This document shows positions 54,977 to 64,000 of a stretch of 64,000 nt of DNA, in pieces; positions within the stretch are counted from its first letter, which is position 1; each line of letters begins with the position of its first letter. Location: NCBI GenBank assembly GCA_951217055.1, contig OX578286.1, positions 32,403,307 through 32,467,306 on the forward strand. Reading direction: 5' to 3'. The position numbers and the translations under genes are program-made. The notes beneath the pieces were generated by a model. It did no database searches. It worked only from the letters and a program-made list of their open reading frames with translations, and was not told the origin of the DNA. This DNA is from Gerris lacustris. Taxonomy: Eukaryota > Arthropoda > Insecta > Hemiptera > Gerridae.

Positions 54977-55565
54977 AATTAGTGTGGCACATAGCTTCCT
55001 CGCATCCTATCATGTACTTTATTGTTATATTAACATTAAAGTTTTATTACTTTATTGTTATATTGTGTATTGTGTAAGAACAATTAACATTTTTTAGCGA
55101 TCTTTAACACTTTATAGGGGTGTCGCTGTAGGTTTTACTAAAAAATTGTATTTGAAAAAAATGTTTGTCTCATTGAATAGATGAAGTTAGATTTTTTCCC
55201 CGACCTAAAATTCCAATTTTAAATTTAAAGTTCACGTTTACGCGAGCGTTGCTCGTGAACGCTTGGACGGATAACGTTGTCCAACGAACTCGTCCTGAGC
55301 ATTGGTAAAATGAACATGTCTACTAAATTTCATCAAAATCGGTCGACTTTTACTCAAGGTATCGTCGCACGTCTCATAATTCGCGGACACACAGACCGAC
55401 AGACAGACAGACAGACAGACCGACAGACAGACACGAGGCCAAAAATGTTCCCTGATGTCTGAAACGGATTTCTGTCTTGGAATTTTTGAAATCGGAGGCA
55501 TAAAAGTTTTTCGTTTTCAAAAGTGAACACAATGCTTCCGTTACCTTCGGTAAGCTCGGAAGCAA
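54977..55565 (-). mobile_element. F1b element, right edge of copy 2
   Basis: Same as 41910-42498 except one substitution at 55516 (TTCGTTTTCAAAAG for TTCGTTCTCAAAAG). Confidence 0.85.
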
Positions 55566-55969
55566 TAAGCACAAAAGTAATAATTAAGAAAGTGAAAAGT
55601 AAAAAAAAAAAAATTGAAAGTAAGGTCTGCTTAGATTTTCTCGAATCAGTTTTTTTTTCTTGCCTAAGCTTCTATATATTTATTTTTTTTAAACAAATCC
55701 AGTGTTTCTTTTATCTTTGCTACTATAATGCGGGAGTAATTAGAGTTAGCAATAAGCTAGTCCCCGGTAGCTTTTATTTCCCATTTTTAAAGGTAGCTTT
55801 AAGTGTTTTTAATTATATTCTTATTAGAGAATGAGGGCGGACTTAATACCCTTTTAATGGGTTTTTATGAATCGTGAGAACTTCAGCTAGAGAACAAAAT
55901 TTTTTTTTGTTTTTTTCCTGCCTCTAATTAAGAAAAAGTCATTGTACTTCGTGTTGTGTTAATTTCTGA

Positions 55970-56014
<45 letters not shown>

Positions 56015-56466
56015 TTATTATGTGTGTAAGAATAGAAAAGATGGAATAAAAACTGCACTTTTTATTTGAGCTTAAGTCTTGTTTTTAAAGAATAATTAAA
56101 TTTTCTATGTAAAAAAAATGTTATTAAGGTAATTGTTAATTGTATTATTATTTTAAATGTTTTATTATTCATGTATATTAGTTTATTATCATTATTATTA
56201 TTTTTTTATTCGGTCACTCAAGTGTAGAAATTATGTGTGATTAAAAGCTAAGTCGTGAATGTGTGTATTTATTATGTGAGAAATGGTAGTTTTTATGTTT
56301 ATGAGAGTAATTTAAATTATTTTTTATTTACTTTTTAATTTATATTACATGTTTCACGTGTTCTATAAAACATAAAGATTTTATCACCTGGTACTTTCTT
56401 ATATAAGTCTCTGTAAAATCATAATTATTAATGTTTTCTCAAAAACAATTCTGACGATTTTGATAA
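55566..56466. other. Unassigned AT-rich sequence with (TA)n
   Basis: A (TA)n run of about 18 units, interrupted once by CA, is at 55971-56010. The 103-codon frame starting at 55523 begins in F1b and continues through AT-rich DNA, so it is not a gene. No exon seen. Confidence 0.4.
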
Positions 56467-56758
56467 AAAAAAAAACGGTCCGACACAACTCTGACAAACT
56501 TTCTCTAATTCTATGCTGAAGCTACAATTCGTTCTCGATTTCACCTCGGAGTATGATTTTTCTGAACATGTATGCCAAATTTTGTCAAAATCGGCCCAGT
56601 AGTTTAGGCTCTAGGCGCCTGCACAGACAGACGACAGACTGCAGACAGAATTTTTTTAAATACCACTTTTTTGGACTCTAACGTGTAATTCCATCAAAAT
56701 CTCCAAATCAAATTTTCGTGCCATCACAATACTTTCGCTTTAAATGAGAAAGTAAAAA
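56467..56758 (-). mobile_element. F2 element, partial, reverse
   Basis: ACGGTCCGACACAACTCTGA, then a deletion of the B-box region, AACATGTATGCCAAATTTTG, CAAAATCGGCCCAGTAGTTT, GCACAGACAGACGACAGAC, ending CACAATACTTTCGCTTTAAA and TGAGAAAGTAAAAA. Confidence 0.8.
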
Positions 56759-56796
56759 TATAAGTACATCTAACCAAGATGTACTTATGTCAATAA

Positions 56797-56960
56797 GTTG
56801 TTTCCTGGGAAAAATTTAGTTCCTGAGATAATAACTTTAGGCACAAAGGGTGTGAGTTCGAGTTCGATTCCTCACTGGGAAAGAGTTATAATAATTAAAT
56901 GTAATCACGAAAATATAAAACAACTAAGAAATGGAAAACACTGGGTCAAGTACGAGTTAT
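56797..56960 (+). mobile_element. F2 element, B-box part only, forward
   Basis: TTTCCTGGGAAAAATTTAGT, TCCTGAGATAATAACTTT, GAGTTCGATTCCTCACTGGG and AAATGGAAAACACTGGGTCA. It faces the opposite way to the piece at 56467-56758 and is largely the part missing there, which suggests an inversion of part of one F2 or two insertions. About 70 bp upstream of the exon. Confidence 0.7.
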
Positions 56961-57031
56961 ATCTGATAGAATTTTTTACAAAGATTTTTTATAATGTAAA
57001 TAATATAAATATTTTCTCCTTGTTGTTTCAG

Positions 57032-57254
57032 GGTTGTCGGTATGGTGGGCGGGGGCGGGGTAGTGGTGAGGCGGTGCGCCACTGAGCCCATGGACCATGT
57101 TAGGGTCGCCTCTTCGAACCAAGCTTCGGACCCAGCTGCTAGAGATTCTGACGAGTCGGACGGAGCTCCTGTAGTTACCATAGCTGAGAGATTAGCTCAA
57201 CTGCAGAGATCAGGTTCTACAGATTGGAGGAAGCGAGTCAAACCGCAGGATAAT
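57032..57254 (+). CDS. Svil: Internal exon, probable supervillin
   Basis: Seen: the acceptor is a pyrimidine-rich TTGTTGTTTCAG ending at 57031. The donor is AAT|GTAAGT at 57255. The frame (codons from 57033) is open across all 74 codons and the exon is GC-richer than its surroundings. Phase: one base completes a split codon at the start, and the exon ends in phase 0. The translation is Gly/Val/Arg-rich at first, then acidic (RDSDESDG), then TIAERLAQLQRSGSTDWRKR. Known: human supervillin has [20 protein letters not shown] in its disordered N-terminal half. Supervillin is a villin/gelsolin-family protein linking actin and myosin II to the plasma membrane. Inferred: this exon encodes the corresponding part of an invertebrate supervillin. 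No other exon is visible, so introns on both sides would be long. An alternative is a different protein with the same ERL...DW block. Confidence 0.62.
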
Positions 57255-57309
57255 GTAAGTACATAACTCTTCTTCTGTTCTTTTTACATCATTATGTTTT
57301 TGGTCTGAC

Positions 57310-57590
57310 ATGAAAACTGTGACGCTTTGAAATATAGTATTATAAAGTTGGGTTATAGATATAACAGAAGGTAGCTTCGTTTTCACTTTAGTGCTATTTT
57401 TCGTCACTAGGAGCTAACACAAAAACATATCTATGATTAAATGTTTTCAATCTTAAATATAGTATCAAGAAATTAGGATATAAAAGGAAGTAGCTTGTTT
57501 TCCACTTTAGTACTATATTTCGCCACCAGGAGAGCTCACAAAAACATATCCATAATTCAATGTTTTTTCCATGAAGTGGGTAAATTTTTA
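57310..57590 (+). repeat. Interspersed repeat R, tandem pair
   Basis: ACATGAAAACTGTGACGCTT, AAATATAGTATTATAAAGTT and TTTCACTTTAGTGCTATTTT, then a second unit with AAATATAGTATCAAGAAATT and CGCCACCAGGAG, each ending CAATGTTTT-like or AAATGTTTTC. The single copy is at 24066-24215. Confidence 0.7.
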
Positions 57591-57649
57591 AGAGAAAGAA
57601 GGTTACAAGATGCAGGCTATAAGTGATTTCGTGAATTTTTTCTTATGCA

Positions 57650-57990
57650 TAAGCTAAGTAGGGTACTCTGTACTACTGGTACTACTACTAGGGTACTCTC
57701 TACTTCCTCAGTAGGGTACTCTCACTCTTTATTACCTCAGTAGGGTACTCTTTATTACCTCAGTAGGGTAATCTCACTCTTTATTACCTCAGTAGGGTAC
57801 TCTCACTCTTTATTATCTCAGTAGGGTACTCTGTACTGCCTCAGTAGGGTACTAGGGTACAGTATATTGTCTCCATAAAGTACTCTGTACTGCCTCAGTA
57901 GGGTAAACTCTACTATCTCAGTGGGGTACTCTCTAGCCTTAGTGGGATACTCTCTACTATGAATATCCTTAGTAGGGTACACACAGGCAT
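57650..57990. repeat. Minisatellite N, about 29-bp unit, degenerate
   Basis: CCTCAGTAGGGTACTCTCAC and TCTTTATTA make the unit. Shortened versions (CTCAGTAGGGTACTCTGTACTGC) alternate. About 12 copies. A spurious minus-strand frame runs through it. Confidence 0.85.
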
Positions 57991-58034
57991 TTGTTTTAAG
58001 TAATATGAAGATGGACAAGGTGGCATTTATCTTT

Positions 58035-58120
58035 GACTCGGTCTTAGTATTAGTAGCTCATAAATATCATTCGCTCTTGGCACACAGTAGTTCCGGGTTC
58101 GATTACCACCTAGGGAACCC
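58035..58120 (+). other. tRNA-like SINE head, weak
   Basis: TTAGTATTAGTAGCTCATAA (possible A-box region) followed after about 35 bp by GGGTTCGATTACCACC (B-box-like). Spacing is about right for a tRNA-derived SINE, but the B box has one mismatch and no stem set is convincing. Confidence 0.35.
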
Positions 58121-59289
58121 ATACTCGGTGTTCATCCAGCATTTTTATATAGTCAGGTAGCTACTTAAATGGCGTCTATCAGGTTGCGACAACCTTTCAT
58201 ATATATGACACACATGACTGGAACTTTACAAATTTTAAAAACTTACTCTAGACTCTAGAGAGCTTAGCATCCTTAGACAATATTTTGTTAATTAAATTTG
58301 AATTTAAGAAAGGACCCGTAACTAGACAGAACAAAAAAATCCTCTGTTACGCCTACTTCCTAAATTATAATTTCAAAACTTACTTTCAATAGTTTGGTAC
58401 AATAACTGTTAAAAAAAGATTTTGGCTATATTTATCCCATTAATCAGGTCTATTTTATGCAGATTTTGGAGTTTTTTTTTAAGTATAATTATTAACTTTT
58501 TTTTGGTTAAACCAAACGTTTTTAAAGACGTTAATACAAGAAACATACAACTGCATTTAAACAAGAATTAAAACTTAATTGTTAAAAGGTAACTAAAGTT
58601 TATAATCTTATTTAATTACATTAAAAGTATACTAGGTAACATATGCATTATTAAGAAGTTCTAATTTGATAAGGTAACTCTGCAACTATGACTTTCAAAT
58701 CATTAACGAACGCCATTTATACTAGTTTATACTACTGATAAAGCAATCTCCTGACCTCGACTCATGTTGTACATATACATTGTGCCATGTTGTTCATAAT
58801 GTAGTTAAATAAGCCCTTTAATGGGTCACAGTCTGCTATGCCACAAATTAGTAAGTTTAATGTGACCGCTAAACCTGCAATGCACAAGAGAATTTCTGGT
58901 TGGGTATAACTTAAATAAATTAAGGGTTTTACTAGTAAAGTAGTTTATAGCACAGCTATTTAATTTTAATATCTTGTAACATTATATTTAATTTATTTGT
59001 TCAATATATTGTTAAATACATAAGTTAAAAATAATACTGAATATCCACAAACTCTCCTTTAATAACTAACAGGTGTTGCTAATTGATTACATTAATAATT
59101 GATACATTAATTTCGAGGGATAAAGGGATTTAATTAAAATGATGTATATTTTATAAGCTTATTGGTATTTTCATATCATTTTAAAAATAAATATAATTTA
59201 AACGATGATAATAAAGCTGATTTTGTTTTAGTCACAGTTTTAGTTAATTGTTAGTTATATTATTAAATAAAAAACGATACCTGGTAGTT
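58121..59289. other. Unassigned, presumed intron
   Basis: No repeat family or exon recognised. AT-rich with no long homopolymers. This is one of the few stretches over 1 kb without repeats in the window. Confidence 0.4.
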
Positions 59290-60830
59290 TGTAATTTGTT
59301 TTTACTTGCTACTTAAAACTTAAAAGGAACTGCTAGTTTGTAGTTTTTAGTTTGTCTTCACTTGTATTTTGGTAGGTACCTGAAAGAAATATGCTATTTT
59401 GTAGTTTGTTTTTAATGCAACCTGAAAGGACCTGATAGTTTGTGGTTTTTAGTTTGTCTTCGCTTGTATCTTGGTAGGTACCTCAAAGAAACTTGCTATT
59501 TTGTAGTTTGTTTTTACTTGCTACTTGCAACCTGAAAGGACCTGCTAGTTTGTCTTCACCTCCTCTTCTATCTTGGAACCTGAAAGAAACCTGCTATTTT
59601 ATAGTTTGTTATTTCTTGTTACCTGTAACATGAAAGGACCTGCTAGTTTGTATTTTTTAGTTTATCTTCATTTCTATCTTGGAACCTGATAGAAAACTGC
59701 AATTTTGTAGTTTGTTTTTACGTGGTCCCTTGATACCTAAAAGGATTTGATATTTTGAAGTTTGTAATTTGTCTTTAGGTACGTGTGTCGTGTTATTTAA
59801 AAAAAGACCCTGCTAGTTTGTTGTTTGTTTTTACTTATTTCTTGTTATCTGAAATTACCTGCTAGTTTGTTGTTTGTTTTTAATTGTTTCTTGTTATCTG
59901 AAATTACCTGCTAGTTTGTTGTTTGTTTTTACTTGTTACTTGCTACTTGAAAAAAAACACTGCTAGTTTGTGGTTTGTTTTTACTTGTATCTTGGTACCT
60001 GGAAGAAACCTTCTAGTTTGTAGTTTGTTTTTACTTGTATCTTGGTATCTGGAAGAAACCTTCTAGTTTGTAGTTTGTTTTTACTTGTATCTTGGTATCT
60101 GGAAGAAACCTTCTAGTTTGTAGTTTGTTTTTACTTGTATCTTGGTATCTGGAAGAAATCTTCTAGTTTGTAGTTTGTTTTTACTACCTGGAAGAAACCT
60201 TCTAGTTTGTAGTTTGTTTTTACTTGTATCTTGGTATCTGGAAGAAACCTTCTAGTTTGTAGTTTGTTTTTACTTGTACCTTGGTATCTGGAAGAAACCT
60301 TCTAGTTTGTAGTTTGTTTTTACTTGTACCTTGGTATCTGGAAGAAACCTTCTAGTTTGTAGTTTGTTTTTACTTGTACCTTGGTATCTGGAAGAAACCT
60401 TCTAGTTTGTAGTTTGTTTTTACTTGTATCTTGGTATCTGGAAGAAATCTTCTAGTTTGTAGTTTGTTTTTACTACCTGGAAGAAACCTTCTAGTTTGTA
60501 GTTTGTTTTTACTTGTATCTTGGTATCTGGAAGAAACCTTCTAGTTTGTAGTTTGTTTTTACTTGTATCTTGGTAGTATCTGGAAGAAACCTTCTAGTTT
60601 GTAGTTTGTTTTTACTTGTACCTTGGTATCTGGAAGAAACCTTCTAGTTTGTAGTTTGTTTTTACTTGTATCTTGGTAGTATCTGGAAGAAACCTTCTAG
60701 TTTGTAGTTTGTTTTTACTACCTGGAAGAAACCTTATAGTTTGTAGTTTGTTTTTACTTGTATCTTGGTACCTGGAAGAAACCTTCTAGTTTGTAGTTTG
60801 TTTTTACTTGTATCTTGCTACTCACAGGTT
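59290..60830. repeat. Minisatellite O, 50-bp unit
   Basis: GAAGAAACCTTCTAGTTTGT, AGTTTGTTTTTACTTGTATC and TTGGTATCTG form the 50-bp unit (GGAAGAAACC at 60001, 60051 and 60101). The first 700 bp are older, longer units with GGACCTGCTAGTTTG. Some units lack ACTTGTATCTTGGT. Confidence 0.95.
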
Positions 60831-61547
60831 TTTTTTTAAGTTGTAAATCTTCTAATATATTTCTATAGAATATTGAACAACAAATTAACATTTATAAATA
60901 AAAGAAAATAACATTGTCCTTCCTATACATATAGAAATCAATACCAACTAGAAATATAAAAGAATCCAACTCCACCACCAACCCCTCCGCTTCCACCCAC
61001 TTTTTAATTAACACAAAAACCCGTAATATTTCTACCTCTTTTGTCTTCTATAAGGGTTGTTTTTCCACTACAATCACACTTCTTCTCTCACCTTCCATTA
61101 TAAACCAAAATACCCATCACACTTCTTGCCTCACCTTCCATTCAAAACCCAAAATACCCCTCACACTTCTTTGCCTCACTCTCAACAAATACTCCGGTCA
61201 CAAACCCCATTATATTGAGTCACATAATAGCCATGTTAGGACTTTAAAGTGTCATTATGTTACGTTATAGTGGCTCTCGTTCTATGAAGAATGGAAGAAA
61301 AGAAATGATGGTAGTGAAGTTTTTATTTTAAAGCGATTTCAAGTGGCCGTATTGAGTATAGAGTGCCCATTTTTCTTCTCTTGGGTCTTTTTTCGTCCTC
61401 AGCCGTTCAACAGCGTACAATTTAGTTGTTCAAACATCGATCTTTTTGTGTAGGTATTTCTCTTCTTAAGGATGGAAAATAAGTAGATAAAAATTCCTTC
61501 TTGTACTTATCAGTTGCTTATTTATTAATTTTCCCCTTCTATTCTTC
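60831..61547. other. Spacer with a short CACACTTCTT repeat
   Basis: CACACTTCTTgCCTCACCTT and CCATTnnAAACCnAAAATAC recur three times at about 61074-61170. No gene seen in the rest. Confidence 0.5.
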
Positions 61548-62580
61548 ATTTTTAGGGTTTTGTAGATACTTCTCAAAACCCTTATGCCGAGGGTGATGTG
61601 TCCGTCTGTCCGTCGCTCTTTGGTTCATAGGGCCCGAACCGTTTAAGCTAGTGATGAAATTTGAAACACTTGTGCAACTTTTTGACCCAACCACAGGAAA
61701 ATTATATAGAAGTTCAAAATTTGATATGCGCATGCGCAATTCGAAAAAATGTGGTAAACTCAAAAATTTTTATTTTTTTTAATTTTTGAGTGGGGTATCC
61801 AATGAAAGCTGCTGAAGAGTAGGACACAAATATATATATGCTTTTTTAAATTTTGCATTTCTTATTGGTTAAAAAAATTAAAATATACCCTAAAAAATTC
61901 CCCCCCCCTCCAACCACTATATATCGGCTGGTGCTAAAATTTCGAAATAATTCATGCTAATATCTTATTGTGGGGCGATGAAAATTCCGGGAGTTCATCC
62001 CAAATTTTCAAAAATTGTTAATTTTGGACGCGAAAAAGTGAAGTGCGCCCAAAATTTTATTTTTTTAAAATTTTGAGTTGGGTATTAAATGAAAGCAGCT
62101 GAAGAGTAGGACACAAATATATATATGCTTTTTTAAATTTTGCATTCCTTATAGGGGAAAAAAATCAAAATATACCCCAAAAAAAATCCCCCCCCCCCCC
62201 AACCACTATAGATCGCCTGGTCTAAAATTTCGAAATAATTCATACCAATACCTTATAGTGGGGTGATGATATTTCCGGGAGTTCATTCCCAGGTTTTAAA
62301 AATTACCAATTTTGTGCGCGAAAATTTGGAGTGCGCCCATAATTTTATTTTTTAAAAATTTTGAGTTGGGTATCAAATGAAAGCTGCTAAAGAGTAGGAT
62401 ACAAATATATATTTGCTTTTTTAAATTTTTAATTCTTTATTGGTTTTATAAGTCAAAATATACCCCCAAAAAAATCCCCCCCCCAAATTTTATATAATGA
62501 CTGGTCCTAAAATTTTAAAATGATTCATGGTTACACCGTATGGTTGGGCGATAAAAATTTCCTAAAAAATGTAATTTATC
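61548..62580 (+). mobile_element. F4-related element with three about 285-bp units
   Basis: Starts GGGTTTTGTAGATACTTCTC, then GTGTCCGTCTGTCCGTCGCT, CGAACCGTTTAAGCTAGTGA and TGAAATTTGAAACACTTG. Then three units begin TTTTGAGTnGGGTATCnAAT, GAAAGCTGCTnAAGAGTAGG (61785, 62080, 62360) and contain a C run, CTAAAATTTCGAAATAATTC and GGGCGATGAAAATTCCGGG. No ORF. Confidence 0.7.
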
Positions 62581-62611
62581 TTGTCGTTATTACCTATAAA
62601 AAACATTGTGA

Positions 62612-62690
62612 CGTCCCGCGGGATCGAACCCGGGACCCTTAGGATCGAAGAAAAAAAATCATAATTACATAACGGGTATGCTTAATCACC
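62612..62690 (-). other. tRNA-like sequence, probably not a gene
   Basis: On the minus strand GGGTCCCGGGTTCGATCCCG gives a good B box (GGTTCGATCCC). Upstream, GTGATTAAGCATACCCG could be a D-arm, but the T-stem has mismatches and a run of T breaks the anticodon arm. Confidence 0.35.
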
Positions 62691-62691
62691 T

Positions 62692-62985
62692 ACAAAACCC
62701 TAAAAAGTACTTGGACGCAAGTACTTCCCTGTGATCTTTTTAAGATTTCGTTGGTAAAACCAAAAAAAGAAACCCTTATAGTTTCCTTCCTGTGTCTGTC
62801 AATAACTTTTGAATTAAAAGAGATACAAACATGAAAATTTACAGTATTAAAGTTCGTTTTGACGCGTACACAGGAATAATATAGTGAACTCAAAATTATA
62901 AGCTGTTCAAATCCAAAATGGCGCATAAATTTTAAAATTTTAAGTGGAATATCAAATGAAAAGTAGTGAAGATTAGGTTACAAAA
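62692..62985 (+). mobile_element. F4 repeat, forward copy
   Basis: AAAACCCTAAAAAGTACTTG, ATTTCGTTGGTAAAACC, TTCCTTCCTGTGTCTGTCAA, TAACTTTTGAATTAAAAGAG, ACAAACATGAAAATTTACAG and TATTAAAGTTCGTTTTGACG. Same order as 14325-14605 in reverse. Directly abuts F2. Confidence 0.75.
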
Positions 62986-63577
62986 AAATCGGTCCGAGAC
63001 AATTCAGACAAACTTTCTCGTATACAAGTTCATAATTACTTAGAGCATGGTTTTCCATTTTATTAATTTTCGTATGTACATTTAATTATTATTGAACATT
63101 TCTTCAAAATTTATCATAAAAATAACTTCTCCTGGGCGGGGAATAAAAACCTGGGCTCTCTCCGTCCGCGTTTTAAGCTTTTTTCTCAGGAACTAGATAT
63201 TTCCAGGGAAAACGGCTTATATCGTTAGAGTCGTATTTAAATGGACATTTTAGAATGTTTTAATCAAAATTGTCGGAACCGTTTTCGAGATATAATTTTT
63301 TTTCCACGTTTTTTCAGAGTTTTTTTGGGGGATAGCGCCCCTAAATTTAGAGTTAAAATTAATTTCTCGATTTCGCCTCGGGTTATGTGATATTTTTGAA
63401 CATGTATGCCAAAATCGGCCCAGTAGTTTAGGCTCCAGGCGTCTGCACAGACGACAGACGGCAGATAGACCTTTTTTTGAAAACCACTTTTTTGGACTCA
63501 GGGGACCTCAAAACGTGTAAATCTCAAAATCGAATTTTCGCGCCATCACCATACTTTCTCTTTATATGAGAAAGTAA
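62986..63577 (-). mobile_element. F2 element, full length, reverse
   Basis: AATCGGTCCGAGACAATTCA, AGACAAACTTTCTCGTATAC, the tRNA-like region (CTCCTGGGCGGGGAATAAAA, B box decayed), GGGGATAGCGCCCCTAAAT, ATGTATGCCAAAATCGGCCC (with a small deletion), GCACAGACGACAGACGGCAG, and ACTTTCTCTTTATATGAGAA at the end. Confidence 0.85.
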
Positions 63578-64000
63578 ATATATAACAATTGTGGAAAGGG
63601 GTTAATTTTCCATGCCATTATGTCAAAAAACATCAAAATTTTGCGTTTTCAAATATTGTACAGACTTTTTGAACTTGTACACTCCTCTAACTAATCTATG
63701 CTCTTTTATATGAAAAAAATACTTTGCAACATTTTAATTTTGTTTTGCTTTCATTTAAATTACTATAATTTAGCCCATAACTTGTTTCAGTTATTCGCCC
63801 ACGATTCTTGTTTTTTTTTATTTATCGAGTGAAGAATTGGAAAGGTGGGTTCAAGAAGCTATTCGTCTTTTAAACCTTCGAAATTTTCCGTGACAACTCA
63901 AGCAATCAATTTTTAAAGAGACGGTACATAAGTCTTTGCTATTCTTCTTATGGAATTTTGTGTTTTTCTGTCATATTTTTCTTTTTGAACTATACCTTGA
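63578..64000. other. Unassigned AT-rich sequence to window end
   Basis: No exon, RNA gene or repeat family recognised. Confidence 0.4.

Larger units (their letters stand above)
52898..55565. repeat. Segmental duplication, derived copy (2,668 bp)
   Basis: Same as 39831-42498 at offset 13,067, with one substitution noticed at 55516. The left edge joins a broken F1b to a broken foldback MITE. The right edge is at the F1b hairpin end, with AATAAGC rather than AAAATC following. Confidence 0.95.

Noticed and set aside
56798..57085. 95-codon frame crossing the splice acceptor
   Set aside because: Runs through F2 and intron, and reads the exon in a different frame from the one ending in the donor-matched supervillin-like block.
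56957..57181. 74-codon minus-strand frame opposite the exon
   Set aside because: Shadow of the plus-strand exon; no splice signals on that strand.
62612..62690. tRNA gene on the minus strand
   Set aside because: Good B box, but mismatched T stem and a poly-T interrupting the anticodon arm.

Overview
The window is intergenic or, more likely, intronic DNA from a large, AT-rich, repeat-dense animal genome, probably an arthropod. Reasons: one short exon with clean splice sites, many MITE-like families with target-site duplications, (TA)n microsatellites, a LINE 3' relic, and GACAGACAGACA...AAATTTCATCAAAATC phrases of a kind I associate with arthropod repeats. The species cannot be named from the sequence. 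There are no operons or prokaryotic genes, and I see no complete protein-coding gene.

The only credible host coding sequence is a 223-bp exon at 57032-57254 (+). It has a polypyrimidine tract and AG acceptor and a perfect GTAAGT donor, and encodes an ERLAQLQRSGSTDWRKRV block like the [18 protein letters not shown] block of supervillin. Much of the rest may therefore be intron of one long gene, though no second exon was found to prove it.

The other sequence is of two kinds. (1) Minisatellites, roughly 18 kb by my own estimate, each with its own unit: 67 bp (1-212), about 100-138 bp (1020-4940), 76 bp in a 152-bp dimer (6592-7310), 30 bp (14637-15065), 70 bp (19428-20632), 69 and 97 bp (26999-28800), 67 bp (29395-31060), 24 bp (35530-36700), 56 bp (36830-39290), 86 bp (40300-41560 and its copy at 53367-54627), 25 bp (47090-47560), 41 bp (48130-52020), 29 bp (57650-57990) and 50 bp (59290-60830). 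(2) Short, non-autonomous transposable elements. I label the families F1 (a, b, c), F2, F3, F4, F5 and F7, and there are single copies of hAT-like, piggyBac-like, Tc1/mariner-like and other foldback elements. Several of these sit inside minisatellite arrays, some with exact target-site duplications.

Two results stand out. First, a 2,668-bp block (39831-42498) recurs at 52898-55565 with one substitution noticed. Its edges fall inside a foldback element on one side and at the end of an F1b element on the other, which allows a repair-type model for how it was copied. Second, otherwise unrelated repeat families share a small cassette: a CTGTCTGTC tract, a spacer, then GATTTTnAnGAAATTTgG. No complete new gene system was found. 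The unusual content is structural: nested repeats, palindromes, and a 56-bp array carrying about 36 consensus 5' splice sites on the minus strand.
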